This document shows, piece after piece, positions 1 through 5,393 of a stretch of DNA of 6,531 nt. This DNA comes from Deltaproteobacteria bacterium (lineage in GTDB: Bacteria; Desulfobacterota; DSM-4660; Desulfatiglandales; HGW-15): assembly GCA_020342025.1 (NCBI GenBank), contig CP070840.1, forward strand, positions 3,535,934-3,542,464, written 5' to 3'. Within the stretch, counting starts at the first letter, position 1. Each line of letters opens with the position of its first letter. The position numbers were made by a program, and so were the translations under genes. Below the pieces are notes generated by a model, which did no database searches, had not been told where the DNA came from, and was given only the letters and a program-made list of their open reading frames with translations.

Positions 1-18
1 TAAGTATTTCGAGGATTT

Positions 19-42
19 ACCCGCCAAAGAGCTATGGCGGGT
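19..42. other. GC-rich hairpin (8-bp perfect stem)
   Basis: ACCCGCCA (19-26) and TGGCGGGT (35-42) are perfect inverted repeats around an 8-nt loop. No T-run follows on either strand, so it is not a typical intrinsic terminator. It lies about 20 nt before the repeat box at 63-98. GC-rich palindromes lie on the same side of the second box near 3912, so the hairpin may belong to the same repeat element. An end-of-gene hairpin for an upstream gene outside the window is equally possible. Confidence 0.55.
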
Positions 43-62
43 TAAAATCTGAGTCTGACGCA

Positions 63-98
63 GAGATTGGGCAAAAGGGGACGTTTTTCAAGGGTCTC
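63..98 (+). repeat. Dispersed ~36-bp repeat, copy 1
   Basis: Positions 63-98 match the reverse complement of 3877-3912 at 33 of 36 positions with no gaps. The shared core reads AAAAGGGGRCGTTTTTCAA and ends in GGTCTC. It lies immediately before the Mut7-C gene and points toward it, just as copy 2 points toward the LOG gene. The match is read directly from the sequence. Whether the repeat is a mobile remnant, a regulatory box or a structural repeat is unknown. Confidence 0.8.
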
Positions 99-110
99 AG
101 GGACGTGCTT

Positions 111-566
111 GTGGAGATGAAGTTTATTGCAGATGCCATGTTAGGCAGGCTGGCAAAATGGCTCAGAGTATTAGGTTACGATACCCTCTACCAGCCTTTC
201 TACAAACAGGGCGTGATTGGAAACGCTGTTCGAGAAGGACGCAAACTTCTTTCGCGGCACAGACCCACCATTGCGCAGTACGTCAACGCAATGCTTATCC
301 GCTCCGATCATGTGAAAGATCAACTCTATGAAATGAAAAACGCTGGCGCCATCACTTCTGAGAGGTCAGCGTGGTTCACCCGGTGTCTGCTTTGCAATGT
401 TCCCTTACAAAAGGCGGAGGGGACGGATGCCCGTGAGAATGTGCCTGAATATGTCTTTTATCAGAGCGCTTCTGGGATCAGGGTTTGCCCCTCCTGCGGC
501 CGTTATTTCTGGCCGGGAAGCCACAGAGAAAGAATGGTTAGGCAGCTGGACGAATGGGGTGTTTAG
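111..566 (+). CDS. Mut7-C RNase-like protein with C-terminal zinc ribbon, active site apparently degraded
   Basis: The N-terminus (KFIADAMLGRLAKWLRVLGYDTLY) shows this is the Mut7-C family, a PIN-like putative RNase fused to a zinc ribbon. The C-terminal half has CLLC (C92, C95) and CPSCGR (C126, C129), then the WPGSHRERM signature. Length (~151 aa) is normal. Numbering uses GTG 111, chosen because AGGGA at 99-103 is 7 nt upstream; GTG 105 is too close to it and ATG 117 is the alternative. Family members usually keep an acidic pair after the first strand and an LLTRD motif. Here these read YKQGVIGNAV and LLSRH (H50), so only the first Asp (D8) is obviously kept. From the family I would expect RNA cleavage or binding in the cytoplasm; from the sequence, catalysis is doubtful. 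It stands alone, convergent with the histone-like gene. Confidence 0.85.
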   Translation: MEMKFIADAMLGRLAKWLRVLGYDTLYQPFYKQGVIGNAVREGRKLLSRHRPTIAQYVNAMLIRSDHVKDQLYEMKNAGAITSERSAWFTRCLLCNVPLQKAEGTDARENVPEYVFYQSASGIRVCPSCGRYFWPGSHRERMVRQLDEWGV

Positions 567-622
567 TTCGCGCAGCCTCCCCAGTGTGGGCGTATCTCAT
601 TTTGAGTTTCCCGGCCACGGAG

Positions 623-657
623 AAAAAAAAGGGCTTGACCAAGCAGGGGCCAGCCCT
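623..657 (-). terminator. Intrinsic terminator of the histone-like gene
   Basis: Read on the minus strand, AGGGCT (657-652) pairs with AGCCCT (635-630) and a run of eight T follows (630-623). The stem can extend inward to about ten positions with two mismatches. It lies about 43 nt beyond the stop codon of the gene at 700-960 and is correctly oriented for it. Confidence 0.75.
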
Positions 658-699
658 CCCAGTTACTCTTTCCGATCTTAGTCCCGGGGTCAGAAAGAT

Positions 700-960
700 C
701 TATCTTTTCTTTTTCCTACGAGTAACCTTCTTCTTAGCAGCCTTTTTCCTTTTCGGAGCAGCCTTTTTCTTGGCTGCCTTTTTCCTTTTCGGAGCAGCCT
801 TTTTCTTCTTCGGCTTCTTTTTCGCAGCCACCCTGGCGTTCTTCAATTGGCCTTCCAACTTCTTGATGTTGTTTTTGGCGCCTGCGACTTCTCTGTTAAG
901 TTTGGCTAATTTTTTCTTTGCCTGTCCTAGCCTGTATTGGATTTGTTTAACAGTTGCCAT
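700..960 (-). CDS. Small Lys/Ala-rich histone H1-like protein
   Basis: This is an 86-aa, very basic protein. Residues 1-45 are helical and heptad-like, probably a short coiled coil. From about residue 46 the chain is almost only Lys, Ala, Arg and Pro, with two copies of the 12-residue unit KKAAPKRKKAAK, ending in VTRRKKKR. Such tails occur in bacterial histone H1-like and AlgP-type proteins, which bind DNA or RNA by charge. A nucleoid or nucleic-acid-binding role is inferred; the exact family is not recognised. The start is firm: AGGAGA sits just before ATG at 960, with a good promoter at 1008-1036 and a terminator at 623-657, so it is a monocistronic, probably well-expressed gene. The opposite strand is open (554-985), but that frame encodes a Phe-rich artefact. 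Confidence 0.85.
   Translation of the reverse strand: MATVKQIQYRLGQAKKKLAKLNREVAGAKNNIKKLEGQLKNARVAAKKKPKKKKAAPKRKKAAKKKAAPKRKKAAKKKVTRRKKKR
740..807 (-). repeat. 36-bp tandem repeat in the histone-like gene
   Basis: The 32 bases at 740-771 recur exactly at 776-807, a period of 36 bp or 12 codons. The unit encodes KKAAPKRKKAAK. Identity at the DNA level, including synonymous positions, points to recent duplication or slippage, so tail length may vary between strains. Confidence 0.9.
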
Positions 961-1007
961 AATCTCTCCTTTCTTGTTGGTTTAACAAAGAGCGTATTTG
1001 GAGAGTG

Positions 1008-1036
1008 ATAATAAATTATAAATAATAAAAAGTCAA
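1008..1036 (-). promoter_or_regulatory. Sigma70-like promoter of the histone-like gene
   Basis: On the minus strand TTGACT (1036-1031), a 17-nt AT-rich spacer and TATTAT (1013-1008) form a near-consensus promoter. Transcription would start near 1001, giving a leader of about 40 nt before ATG at 960. Confidence 0.75.
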
Positions 1037-1429
1037 GCAAATATAAACGGCTAACGACAAATTAATTGTAAGCTATGCCGACTAATTTTCTGTGGACTTT
1101 TCTAATAACCAAACTCCTAAAGATAGATCCCTTAAGGTTTTTGGGCTCTGTCTAAAACAGATAAGAAAGAATGGAGAGAATATAGCCACTATTGCCAAAA
1201 AAAAAGTTATTCGAGGTTACTTGGGCCCTGTTGTTCAAGATTGAATGGGGGTCTAGAGCCCAAGATATCCTTCTATCCCGCTTTGTATCAGGACCGCCAC
1301 TACGCCCGTCCTCTTCAATAACGGATCTAGACACGAGTAAACAACATCCGACAAGTTAATGTTCAAACTATGGAAGAATCCTATATCCAGGACTATTCGA
1401 CAGGACTCGCCTTACATCTTCATTAATGC
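1037..1429. other. Long AT-rich stretch without a confident gene
   Basis: No convincing coding region is seen here. The visible structure is a pair of arms, CTTGGGC (1220-1226) and GCCCAAG (1258-1264), enclosing TTCAA-ga-TTGAA (1234-1245). There is also a 9-A run at 1197-1205. The longest leftward reading frame (1152-1334) has no ribosome site or recognisable domain. The rightward frame 1092-1244 (50 codons, GTG start) is lysine-rich and vaguely protein-like but also lacks a ribosome site. The stretch may be promoter-proximal spacer, a gene remnant or an unrecognised RNA. Confidence 0.5.
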
Positions 1430-1459
1430 TTGACATGCTATCAAAAATTTCATTATTTA
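1430..1459 (+). promoter_or_regulatory. Probable promoter of dodecin 1
   Basis: A perfect -35 TTGACA (1430-1435) is followed after 18 nt by the weak -10 TATTTA (1454-1459). ATGCT occurs three times around it (1426, 1435, 1459), possibly as regulator half-sites. It would give a leader of about 110 nt. The XRE-cupin gene has the same layout, with TATTTATG 18 nt after TTGACC. Confidence 0.5.
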
Positions 1460-1575
1460 TGCTAACTAAGAATTATTTAAATTTGTGAAAAATATCTCTA
1501 ATAGAAGGGAGGTGAAATCATTTAGATCTTGGGGCCCTAAACATTTAACTGGATCTACTTATAAGGAGGGAAGAC

Positions 1576-1788
1576 ATGGCTGGAAGTACATACAAAATTA
1601 TAGAACTCGTAGGAACCAGTGATACATCATGGGAGGAGGCGGCCAAGACGGCAGTGGAAACAGCCGGGGCCAGCTTGAGAGATCTGAGAATTGCAGAAAT
1701 CACCAAACTGGACATGACCATTGAAGATGGAAAGGTGAAAAGTTTCCGGGCCAGGGTCAACGTGTCATTCAAGTATGCGAGAGATTAA
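1576..1788 (+). CDS. Dodecin family protein (dodecin 1)
   Basis: This 70-aa protein fits the dodecin fold of strand, helix and two strands: YKIIELVGTS (6-15), SWEEA helix (18-32), then SLRDLRIAEI and a second hairpin ending VNVSFKY. Dodecins assemble as hollow cytoplasmic dodecamers that bind flavins and buffer free FMN or riboflavin. In characterised flavin-binding members a Trp before the AEV/FEV motif stacks on flavin and a Gln on the next strand contacts it. Here those positions appear to be I39 and R58, so ligand binding may differ. AAGGAGG lies 6 nt before ATG. It appears monocistronic, with a promoter at 1430 and a terminator at 1793-1842. A second, more divergent dodecin lies at 5394. 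Confidence 0.92.
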   Translation: MAGSTYKIIELVGTSDTSWEEAAKTAVETAGASLRDLRIAEITKLDMTIEDGKVKSFRARVNVSFKYARD

Positions 1789-1792
1789 TCGC

Positions 1793-1842
1793 AGAGAGGG
1801 GGCAGCTATACGGGAGCGGCCCTCTCTCGTTCTCTTCTTTTT
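1793..1842 (+). terminator. Intrinsic terminator of dodecin 1
   Basis: AGAGAGGG (1793-1800) pairs perfectly with CCCTCTCT (1820-1827), followed by a pyrimidine, T-rich tail to 1842. It starts 5 nt after the dodecin stop codon and separates that gene from the TetR gene. Confidence 0.7.
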
Positions 1843-1868
1843 GCCTTCCTGATTCATAGGGCCCCTTC

Positions 1869-2492
1869 ATGACCATGGAAACGTCTAAAAGAAAACTGAC
1901 CGTCCTTGATCAAATTACCTCTTCCGACAAGGTGAGGAAAAAAATCATAGATACGGCCAGCATCCTCTACGCGAAGAAGGGATTCACTGCCACCTCCATA
2001 GAAGAGATATCCGAAAAGGCGGGCGTAAGTCTGCCGGTCACATACCACTATGTGAAGAAGAAATCGGAAATCATGAGGCTGATCATGGAGGATGTGCTGA
2101 ACACCTTTCAAGAGAGCTTAGAAAAAGAGATTCAAGGCATTGATGACCCGGAAGAGAAACTGGCCATAGCCACAGTTCTCTATTGCAGGGTGTTAGACAA
2201 GCAGAGGGAAAAGGTCCTCTTGATCTATCAAAAATCCAGCTCTTTGGATAAGGCCTCCAAGGCCAGGGTGATGCAACTCGAGGTGGCCGTATCCAACATT
2301 TTTCGCGAAATCATAGATGAGGGAATTCAAAAGGGGATATTCAAAGGGGTTGATGTGGATCTCATGGCCTACAATATTCTCATGCTTGCCCATATGTGGG
2401 TGCTCAAAAGATGGCATTTCAAGAACCGTCTCACCCTTGACAAATATATCGACCTCCAACTTGTAACAATCCTCAACGCCTTGAGGGCATAA
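1869..2492 (+). CDS. TetR/AcrR-family transcriptional regulator
   Basis: This 207-aa protein has the TetR layout: a DNA-binding domain at about residues 22-70 and an all-helical ligand/dimer domain after it. The recognition region reads TATSIEEISEKAGVSLPVTYHYVKKKSEI, with the typical Thr-rich turn, AGVS, and YxYxxxK before helix 4. The basic N-terminal arm (KRK) is common. The effector is unknown. No acyl-CoA or efflux genes adjoin it; upstream is a terminated dodecin and downstream rsmG is convergent, so its target is not revealed by context. ATG 1869 has a weak AGGG site 7 nt upstream, and ATG 1875 in the same frame is possible. I see no clear promoter or operator in 1843-1868, so the true promoter may overlap the dodecin terminator. 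Confidence 0.92.
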   Translation: MTMETSKRKLTVLDQITSSDKVRKKIIDTASILYAKKGFTATSIEEISEKAGVSLPVTYHYVKKKSEIMRLIMEDVLNTFQESLEKEIQGIDDPEEKLAIATVLYCRVLDKQREKVLLIYQKSSSLDKASKARVMQLEVAVSNIFREIIDEGIQKGIFKGVDVDLMAYNILMLAHMWVLKRWHFKNRLTLDKYIDLQLVTILNALRA

Positions 2493-2495
2493 CGG

Positions 2496-3191
2496 CTATG
2501 GCTCAACCCCCCTTCTGATGGAAAGGGTTCGGGAAGCCTTTTTCTCAAGAATGATGGTCGCCCTCTTGGATTCCCTGCCTGGCAGGGTGTAGGAAATCTT
2601 TTTATATATAGCTAGGTCATGGTCTTTTATGACCTGCCTATTCTCTTTGAGCTCATCCTCGAAGCCTCCACCCATAAAACTGACCAAAAGACTTCCCGGT
2701 CTCAACAGGGGTGCACACCACCTGATGGTCTGGCCCATGGGAGCCAGCGCGCGCGCTGTAATGAGGTGGTAGCCGTCGGGGTGAAGAATTTTTCGGTCCT
2801 TTTCAATGCGCCCTCTTATCACTTCCGTTTCCTCCAGGCTTAACAGGCGGACGATCTGTTTCAAGAAACTCACTTTTTTTGCGCTGGCCTCAAGGAGGTG
2901 GGCATTGAGTTGTGGTTTGCAGATCTTAAGGGGGATGCCCGGAAAACCGGCCCCTGATCCCACATCAAGCAACCTCCCCGTCTCCGCCAGGTGGGGCACA
3001 GGAACAAGGGAGTCGAGGAAGAGCTCGAAGACCATTCTCTGCCGATGTGATAGACCTGTCAGATTCATTCGCCGGTTCCACGCGCACAACTCATCTAGAT
3101 AGATCTGGAAAAGACCCAACTGCTCTTCTGATAACGCTATCCCATACTCGAGTGACTTTTCCCGCAGGACTCGGATTTCATCTTCATACAA
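2496..3191 (-). CDS. rsmG: 16S rRNA (guanine527-N7)-methyltransferase RsmG (GidB)
   Basis: RsmG methylates N7 of G527 in 16S rRNA using S-adenosylmethionine; its loss in other bacteria gives low-level streptomycin resistance. The protein is 231 aa, near normal. Diagnostic parts are WNRRMNLTG (38-46), LFLDSL (57-62), the SAM loop DVGSGAGFPGIPL (76-88), the acidic end of strand 2 (E101) and TARALAP (145-151). The His usual before the LDSL motif is Leu here. The start is TTG 3191: no in-frame ATG or GTG lies nearby and the LOG stop is only 2 nt upstream, so translation is probably coupled to LOG. The C-terminus meets the TetR gene with 3 nt between stop codons. The usual mnmG/parAB neighbours are absent. 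Confidence 0.95.
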   Translation of the reverse strand: MYEDEIRVLREKSLEYGIALSEEQLGLFQIYLDELCAWNRRMNLTGLSHRQRMVFELFLDSLVPVPHLAETGRLLDVGSGAGFPGIPLKICKPQLNAHLLEASAKKVSFLKQIVRLLSLEETEVIRGRIEKDRKILHPDGYHLITARALAPMGQTIRWCAPLLRPGSLLVSFMGGGFEDELKENRQVIKDHDLAIYKKISYTLPGRESKRATIILEKKASRTLSIRRGVEP

Positions 3192-3193
3192 GA

Positions 3194-3847
3194 TCAGACA
3201 ACCACCGTTTTTTTGATGATGCTAAGGGCCTCTTCAGGGGTGTCCACCACGCTGAAAATGTCAAGGTCTGATTCTGATATGGCCTTTGCTTTCATGAGGG
3301 TAATTTTCATCCAGTCAATAAGCCGTTTCCAGTATTTTGAATCCATGAGGATGACGGGGAAGGACCTGATCCTCCCTGTCTGAATCAGAGTAAGAGACTC
3401 AAAGAGCTCATCAAGGGTGCCATAACCACCAGGCATAATGACATAGGCCACAGCATATTTCACAAACATCACCTTTCTGATGAAAAAATACTTAAAATCG
3501 AGTCGCATGTTGGCGTACTTATTCGGCTGCTGTTCCTTCGGAAGGTGGATGTGTAGACCTACCGATTTTCCTCCAGCTTCAGCGGCCCCCTTATTCGCTG
3601 CCTCCATGACCCCGGGACCACCACCCGAGATCACATTGAAACCATTCTCCACAAGTAAACGCGCCACGCTCTCTGTGGCCTTATATGTGGCGGTTCTGCG
3701 CCCTGCCCGCGATGATCCAAATATGCTTACAGCAGGGTACACCTCGGGCAGCACATCAAAACCGTCTACGAATTCGGCGAGGATGTTAAACATTCTCCAG
3801 GTATCTTGGACCGTAATATCGTCAACGAGATATTGCCTTTCACGCAT
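3194..3847 (-). CDS. LOG family protein (TIGR00730-type, Rossmann fold)
   Basis: The signatures GGGPGVMEA (75-83) and PGGYGTLDE (139-147), with FKYFFIRKVMF before the second, identify the LOG family. LOG enzymes hydrolyse nucleoside 5'-monophosphates to free base and ribose 5-phosphate; plant members activate cytokinins, and many bacterial ones are mis-named lysine decarboxylases. Both catalytic motifs look intact, so phosphoribohydrolase activity is likely, but the substrate cannot be read from sequence. Length is 217 aa with a ~35-residue N-terminal extension typical of this subgroup. GGAGGAG stands just before ATG 3847. It is the first gene of a two-gene unit with rsmG, probably transcribed from 4061-4089 through a ~207-nt leader that holds repeat copy 2. 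Confidence 0.9.
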   Translation of the reverse strand: MRERQYLVDDITVQDTWRMFNILAEFVDGFDVLPEVYPAVSIFGSSRAGRRTATYKATESVARLLVENGFNVISGGGPGVMEAANKGAAEAGGKSVGLHIHLPKEQQPNKYANMRLDFKYFFIRKVMFVKYAVAYVIMPGGYGTLDELFESLTLIQTGRIRSFPVILMDSKYWKRLIDWMKITLMKAKAISESDLDIFSVVDTPEEALSIIKKTVVV

Positions 3848-3876
3848 TTATCTCCTCCTCTCTAGGTGGGTGAAAT

Positions 3877-3912
3877 GAGACCTTTGAAAAACGCCCCCTT
3901 TTGACCAATCTC
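3877..3912 (-). repeat. Dispersed ~36-bp repeat, copy 2
   Basis: Read on the minus strand, this matches 63-98 at 33 of 36 positions. It ends about 29 nt before the LOG start codon and points toward it. If the promoter at 4061-4089 is right, the copy is transcribed as part of the LOG leader. Confidence 0.8.
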
Positions 3913-3991
3913 CCGCCCGCCTCGCCTGAGTGAACTGAGGCTTGCGACCCCCGCCTGCCAGCGCCTGAAGCGCGGCTGAGGGCGGGCAGGG
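3912..3991. repeat. GC-rich palindromic cluster abutting repeat copy 2
   Basis: Several nested dyads sit here. GCCT-g-AGT pairs with ACT-g-AGGC around 3924-3941. CCCGCC (3950-3955) pairs with GGCGGG (3981-3986), enclosing GCGC (3961-3964) and GCGC (3970-3973). The base composition is much more GC-rich than the flanks. No T-run follows, so it is not an intrinsic terminator. It looks like a REP- or MITE-like intergenic element joined to the 36-bp box. Confidence 0.55.
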
Positions 3992-4060
3992 CCTATTGAA
4001 CCTCTAAAAATTCTTGATTTTTCTGATTTTATTATTTAGCTTGCGAGGCGTATGGCCGCC

Positions 4061-4089
4061 ATGATATTTCTCGTGATCAGGTCTGTCAA
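4061..4089 (-). promoter_or_regulatory. Sigma70-like promoter of the LOG-rsmG unit
   Basis: On the minus strand a perfect -35 TTGACA (4089-4084), a 17-nt spacer and TATCAT (4066-4061) make the best promoter in this gap. Transcription would begin near 4054, leaving a ~207-nt GC-rich leader before the LOG start. Nothing else leftward lies between it and LOG. Confidence 0.65.
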
Positions 4090-4144
4090 GAAATAGCCAG
4101 ATGGGCCTCCTTTGCTCTCGGCCTCGAGGGATGCATGAATAAGG

Positions 4145-4174
4145 AAAACTCACCATCCGCCAGGTGAGTTTTTT
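4145..4174. terminator. Bidirectional intrinsic terminator with no gene upstream
   Basis: AAAACTCACC (4145-4154) and GGTGAGTTTT (4163-4172) form a perfect 10-bp stem with an 8-nt loop, followed by T to 4174 and preceded by the A-run needed for the other strand. It stands between the divergent LOG and aminotransferase genes, where no gene end needs it. It could insulate the two units, attenuate the aminotransferase leader or end a short RNA. Confidence 0.75.
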
Positions 4175-4251
4175 AGATAAGGCGCTCTGGGTTGTCTCCA
4201 CCCCTGGAATGGCAGGAAGAGATGGATTCATGAGAGAACCCCCAGATTATA

Positions 4252-5238
4252 ATGGAACTAAAAAGAATTACCAAAGACAGCTTCTTCTCCCATATCGCTT
4301 CTGAAAAGAGGCCATGGCAGGAGAATTATTTGGCCATGTACTCCAGCCAATGGTGTGGGTTTGTCACAGATCCAGATCTGATGACGGTTCCCATTGATGA
4401 TCATCTGGTGCATAGGGGAGATGGGGTATTTGATGTGATGCGATGTGTCAGAGGCAAAATATACCAGATGGAGGCCCACTTACAGCGGCTCGAGCGCTCG
4501 GCAAAATCCATTTATCTCGATTTGCCCTCAGATTACAGCCAGATCAGGGATATTATAAAGACCTTGATCTTGGCAGGAGGAGAAAAAGAGTGTCTCGCCC
4601 GGGTCATTCTCTCCCGAGGTCCGGGAAGCTTTTCAACGAACCCCTATGAATGTCCATCAAGTCAGATGTACGTGGTTGTGATCCGTTACCATAGCCTGCC
4701 AGAGAAGGTTTACCAGAAAGGCATACCCATTGTTACGAGCAGAATACCCATTAAGAAATCCTACTTCGCTACCATAAAATCATGCAACTACTTGCCCAAT
4801 GTTTTGATGAAAATGGAGGCCATTCAAGCGAAGTGCAAGTACTCGGTGGGACTGGATGAAGAGGGTTGCTTGGCCGAGGGCTCAACGGAAAACGTAGGTG
4901 TCGTATCCAGGGACGGCGTTCTGAAATTCCCCGGTTTTGAGAAGACCCTGGCCGGTATCACCGTTAAACGCATTATTGAATTGGCGGAAGCTCTCGCCAG
5001 GGATGGAGTCATTCAAGATATCCGGTTTGAGAAGATCCCGTTGGATGAGGCCTATCTTTGTTCAGAGGTGATGCTCTTCGGAACTTCTATTAACATACTC
5101 CCCGTGGTCATCTTTGATGGAAGGACCGTAGGTGAGGGCGCACCTGGTCCTGTCTATTTGAAACTGTCATCCCTTTTGTGGAAGGATATGCGTGAGAATA
5201 AGGATCTACTCACCCGCCTAGACTGGGAATCAAAATAA
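4252..5238 (+). CDS. Class IV PLP-dependent aminotransferase (D-amino acid transaminase / ADC lyase / BCAT superfamily)
   Basis: Fold-type IV marks are clear: HRGDGVFDVMR (54-64), HLQRLERSA (76-84), TIKSCNYLPNVLMKMEA with the PLP lysine K176, CLAEGSTENV with E209 (206-215), LAGITVKRIIELA (233-245) and EVMLFGTSINILPVV (272-286). Class IV enzymes transaminate branched-chain or D-amino acids, or release pyruvate from aminodeoxychorismate. The stretches AMYSS, VPIDDHLVHRG and IPIKxxxFATxKSxNYLPNVL recall the plant plastid D-amino acid transaminase/ADC lyase group more than IlvE, as I remember those sequences; the substrate stays open. Length is 328 aa. ATG 4252 has a poor ribosome site, but the region before M29 resembles the extended homologues, so I keep it. 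It appears to be transcribed alone. Confidence 0.9.
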   Translation: MELKRITKDSFFSHIASEKRPWQENYLAMYSSQWCGFVTDPDLMTVPIDDHLVHRGDGVFDVMRCVRGKIYQMEAHLQRLERSAKSIYLDLPSDYSQIRDIIKTLILAGGEKECLARVILSRGPGSFSTNPYECPSSQMYVVVIRYHSLPEKVYQKGIPIVTSRIPIKKSYFATIKSCNYLPNVLMKMEAIQAKCKYSVGLDEEGCLAEGSTENVGVVSRDGVLKFPGFEKTLAGITVKRIIELAEALARDGVIQDIRFEKIPLDEAYLCSEVMLFGTSINILPVVIFDGRTVGEGAPGPVYLKLSSLLWKDMRENKDLLTRLDWESK

Positions 5239-5334
5239 TGGGTAGGGTCATTGATATCACCTTGCCTCTGGCCCCTAGGACTTAGTGTCCGGCTTCCGGC
5301 TCTTGGAGCCCTCCTTTCTGAGAGAGGGGGAAAA

Positions 5335-5364
5335 TTGGGATGACCGGTTAAAGGGAATTAGAAT
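5335..5364 (+). promoter_or_regulatory. Possible promoter of dodecin 2
   Basis: TTGGGA (5335-5340) and TAGAAT (5359-5364) are 18 nt apart, a moderate match to sigma70 consensus. The start site would leave a leader of about 20 nt before the ATG at 5394. The 5239-5334 part also holds short dyads (GGAC-ttagt-GTCC at 5278-5290; GGCTC-ttg-GAGCC at 5298-5310) with no T-run, so readthrough from the aminotransferase gene is also possible. Confidence 0.4.
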
Positions 5365-5393
5365 CTTAAGAATTCTTCATTCGGAGGTAATTT

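Noticed and set aside
554..985. 143-codon open frame antisense to the histone-like gene
   Set aside because: It is the complement of Lys/Ala codons, giving Phe/Leu/Ala runs, and has no ribosome site; the minus-strand gene explains it.
1092..1244. 50-codon lysine-rich frame with a GTG start
   Set aside because: It reads somewhat protein-like but has no ribosome site, no promoter and no recognisable family; chance in AT-rich DNA is enough.
1512..1622. 36-codon frame starting GTG inside the strong ribosome site
   Set aside because: The start overlaps the Shine-Dalgarno sequence itself and the frame runs into dodecin 1 in another frame.
2471..2486. CCTCAA-cgcc-TTGAGG hairpin at the end of the TetR gene
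   Set aside because: It lies within coding sequence and has no T-run on either side, so I do not call it a terminator.
63..3912. The inverted pair of 36-bp repeats as ends of a composite transposon
   Set aside because: The 3.8 kb between them has no transposase or integrase, holds housekeeping genes such as rsmG, and no target-site duplication is seen.
4004..4231. 75-codon minus-strand frame in the LOG-aminotransferase gap
   Set aside because: It contains the terminator hairpin and the leftward promoter, has no ribosome site and resembles no family.
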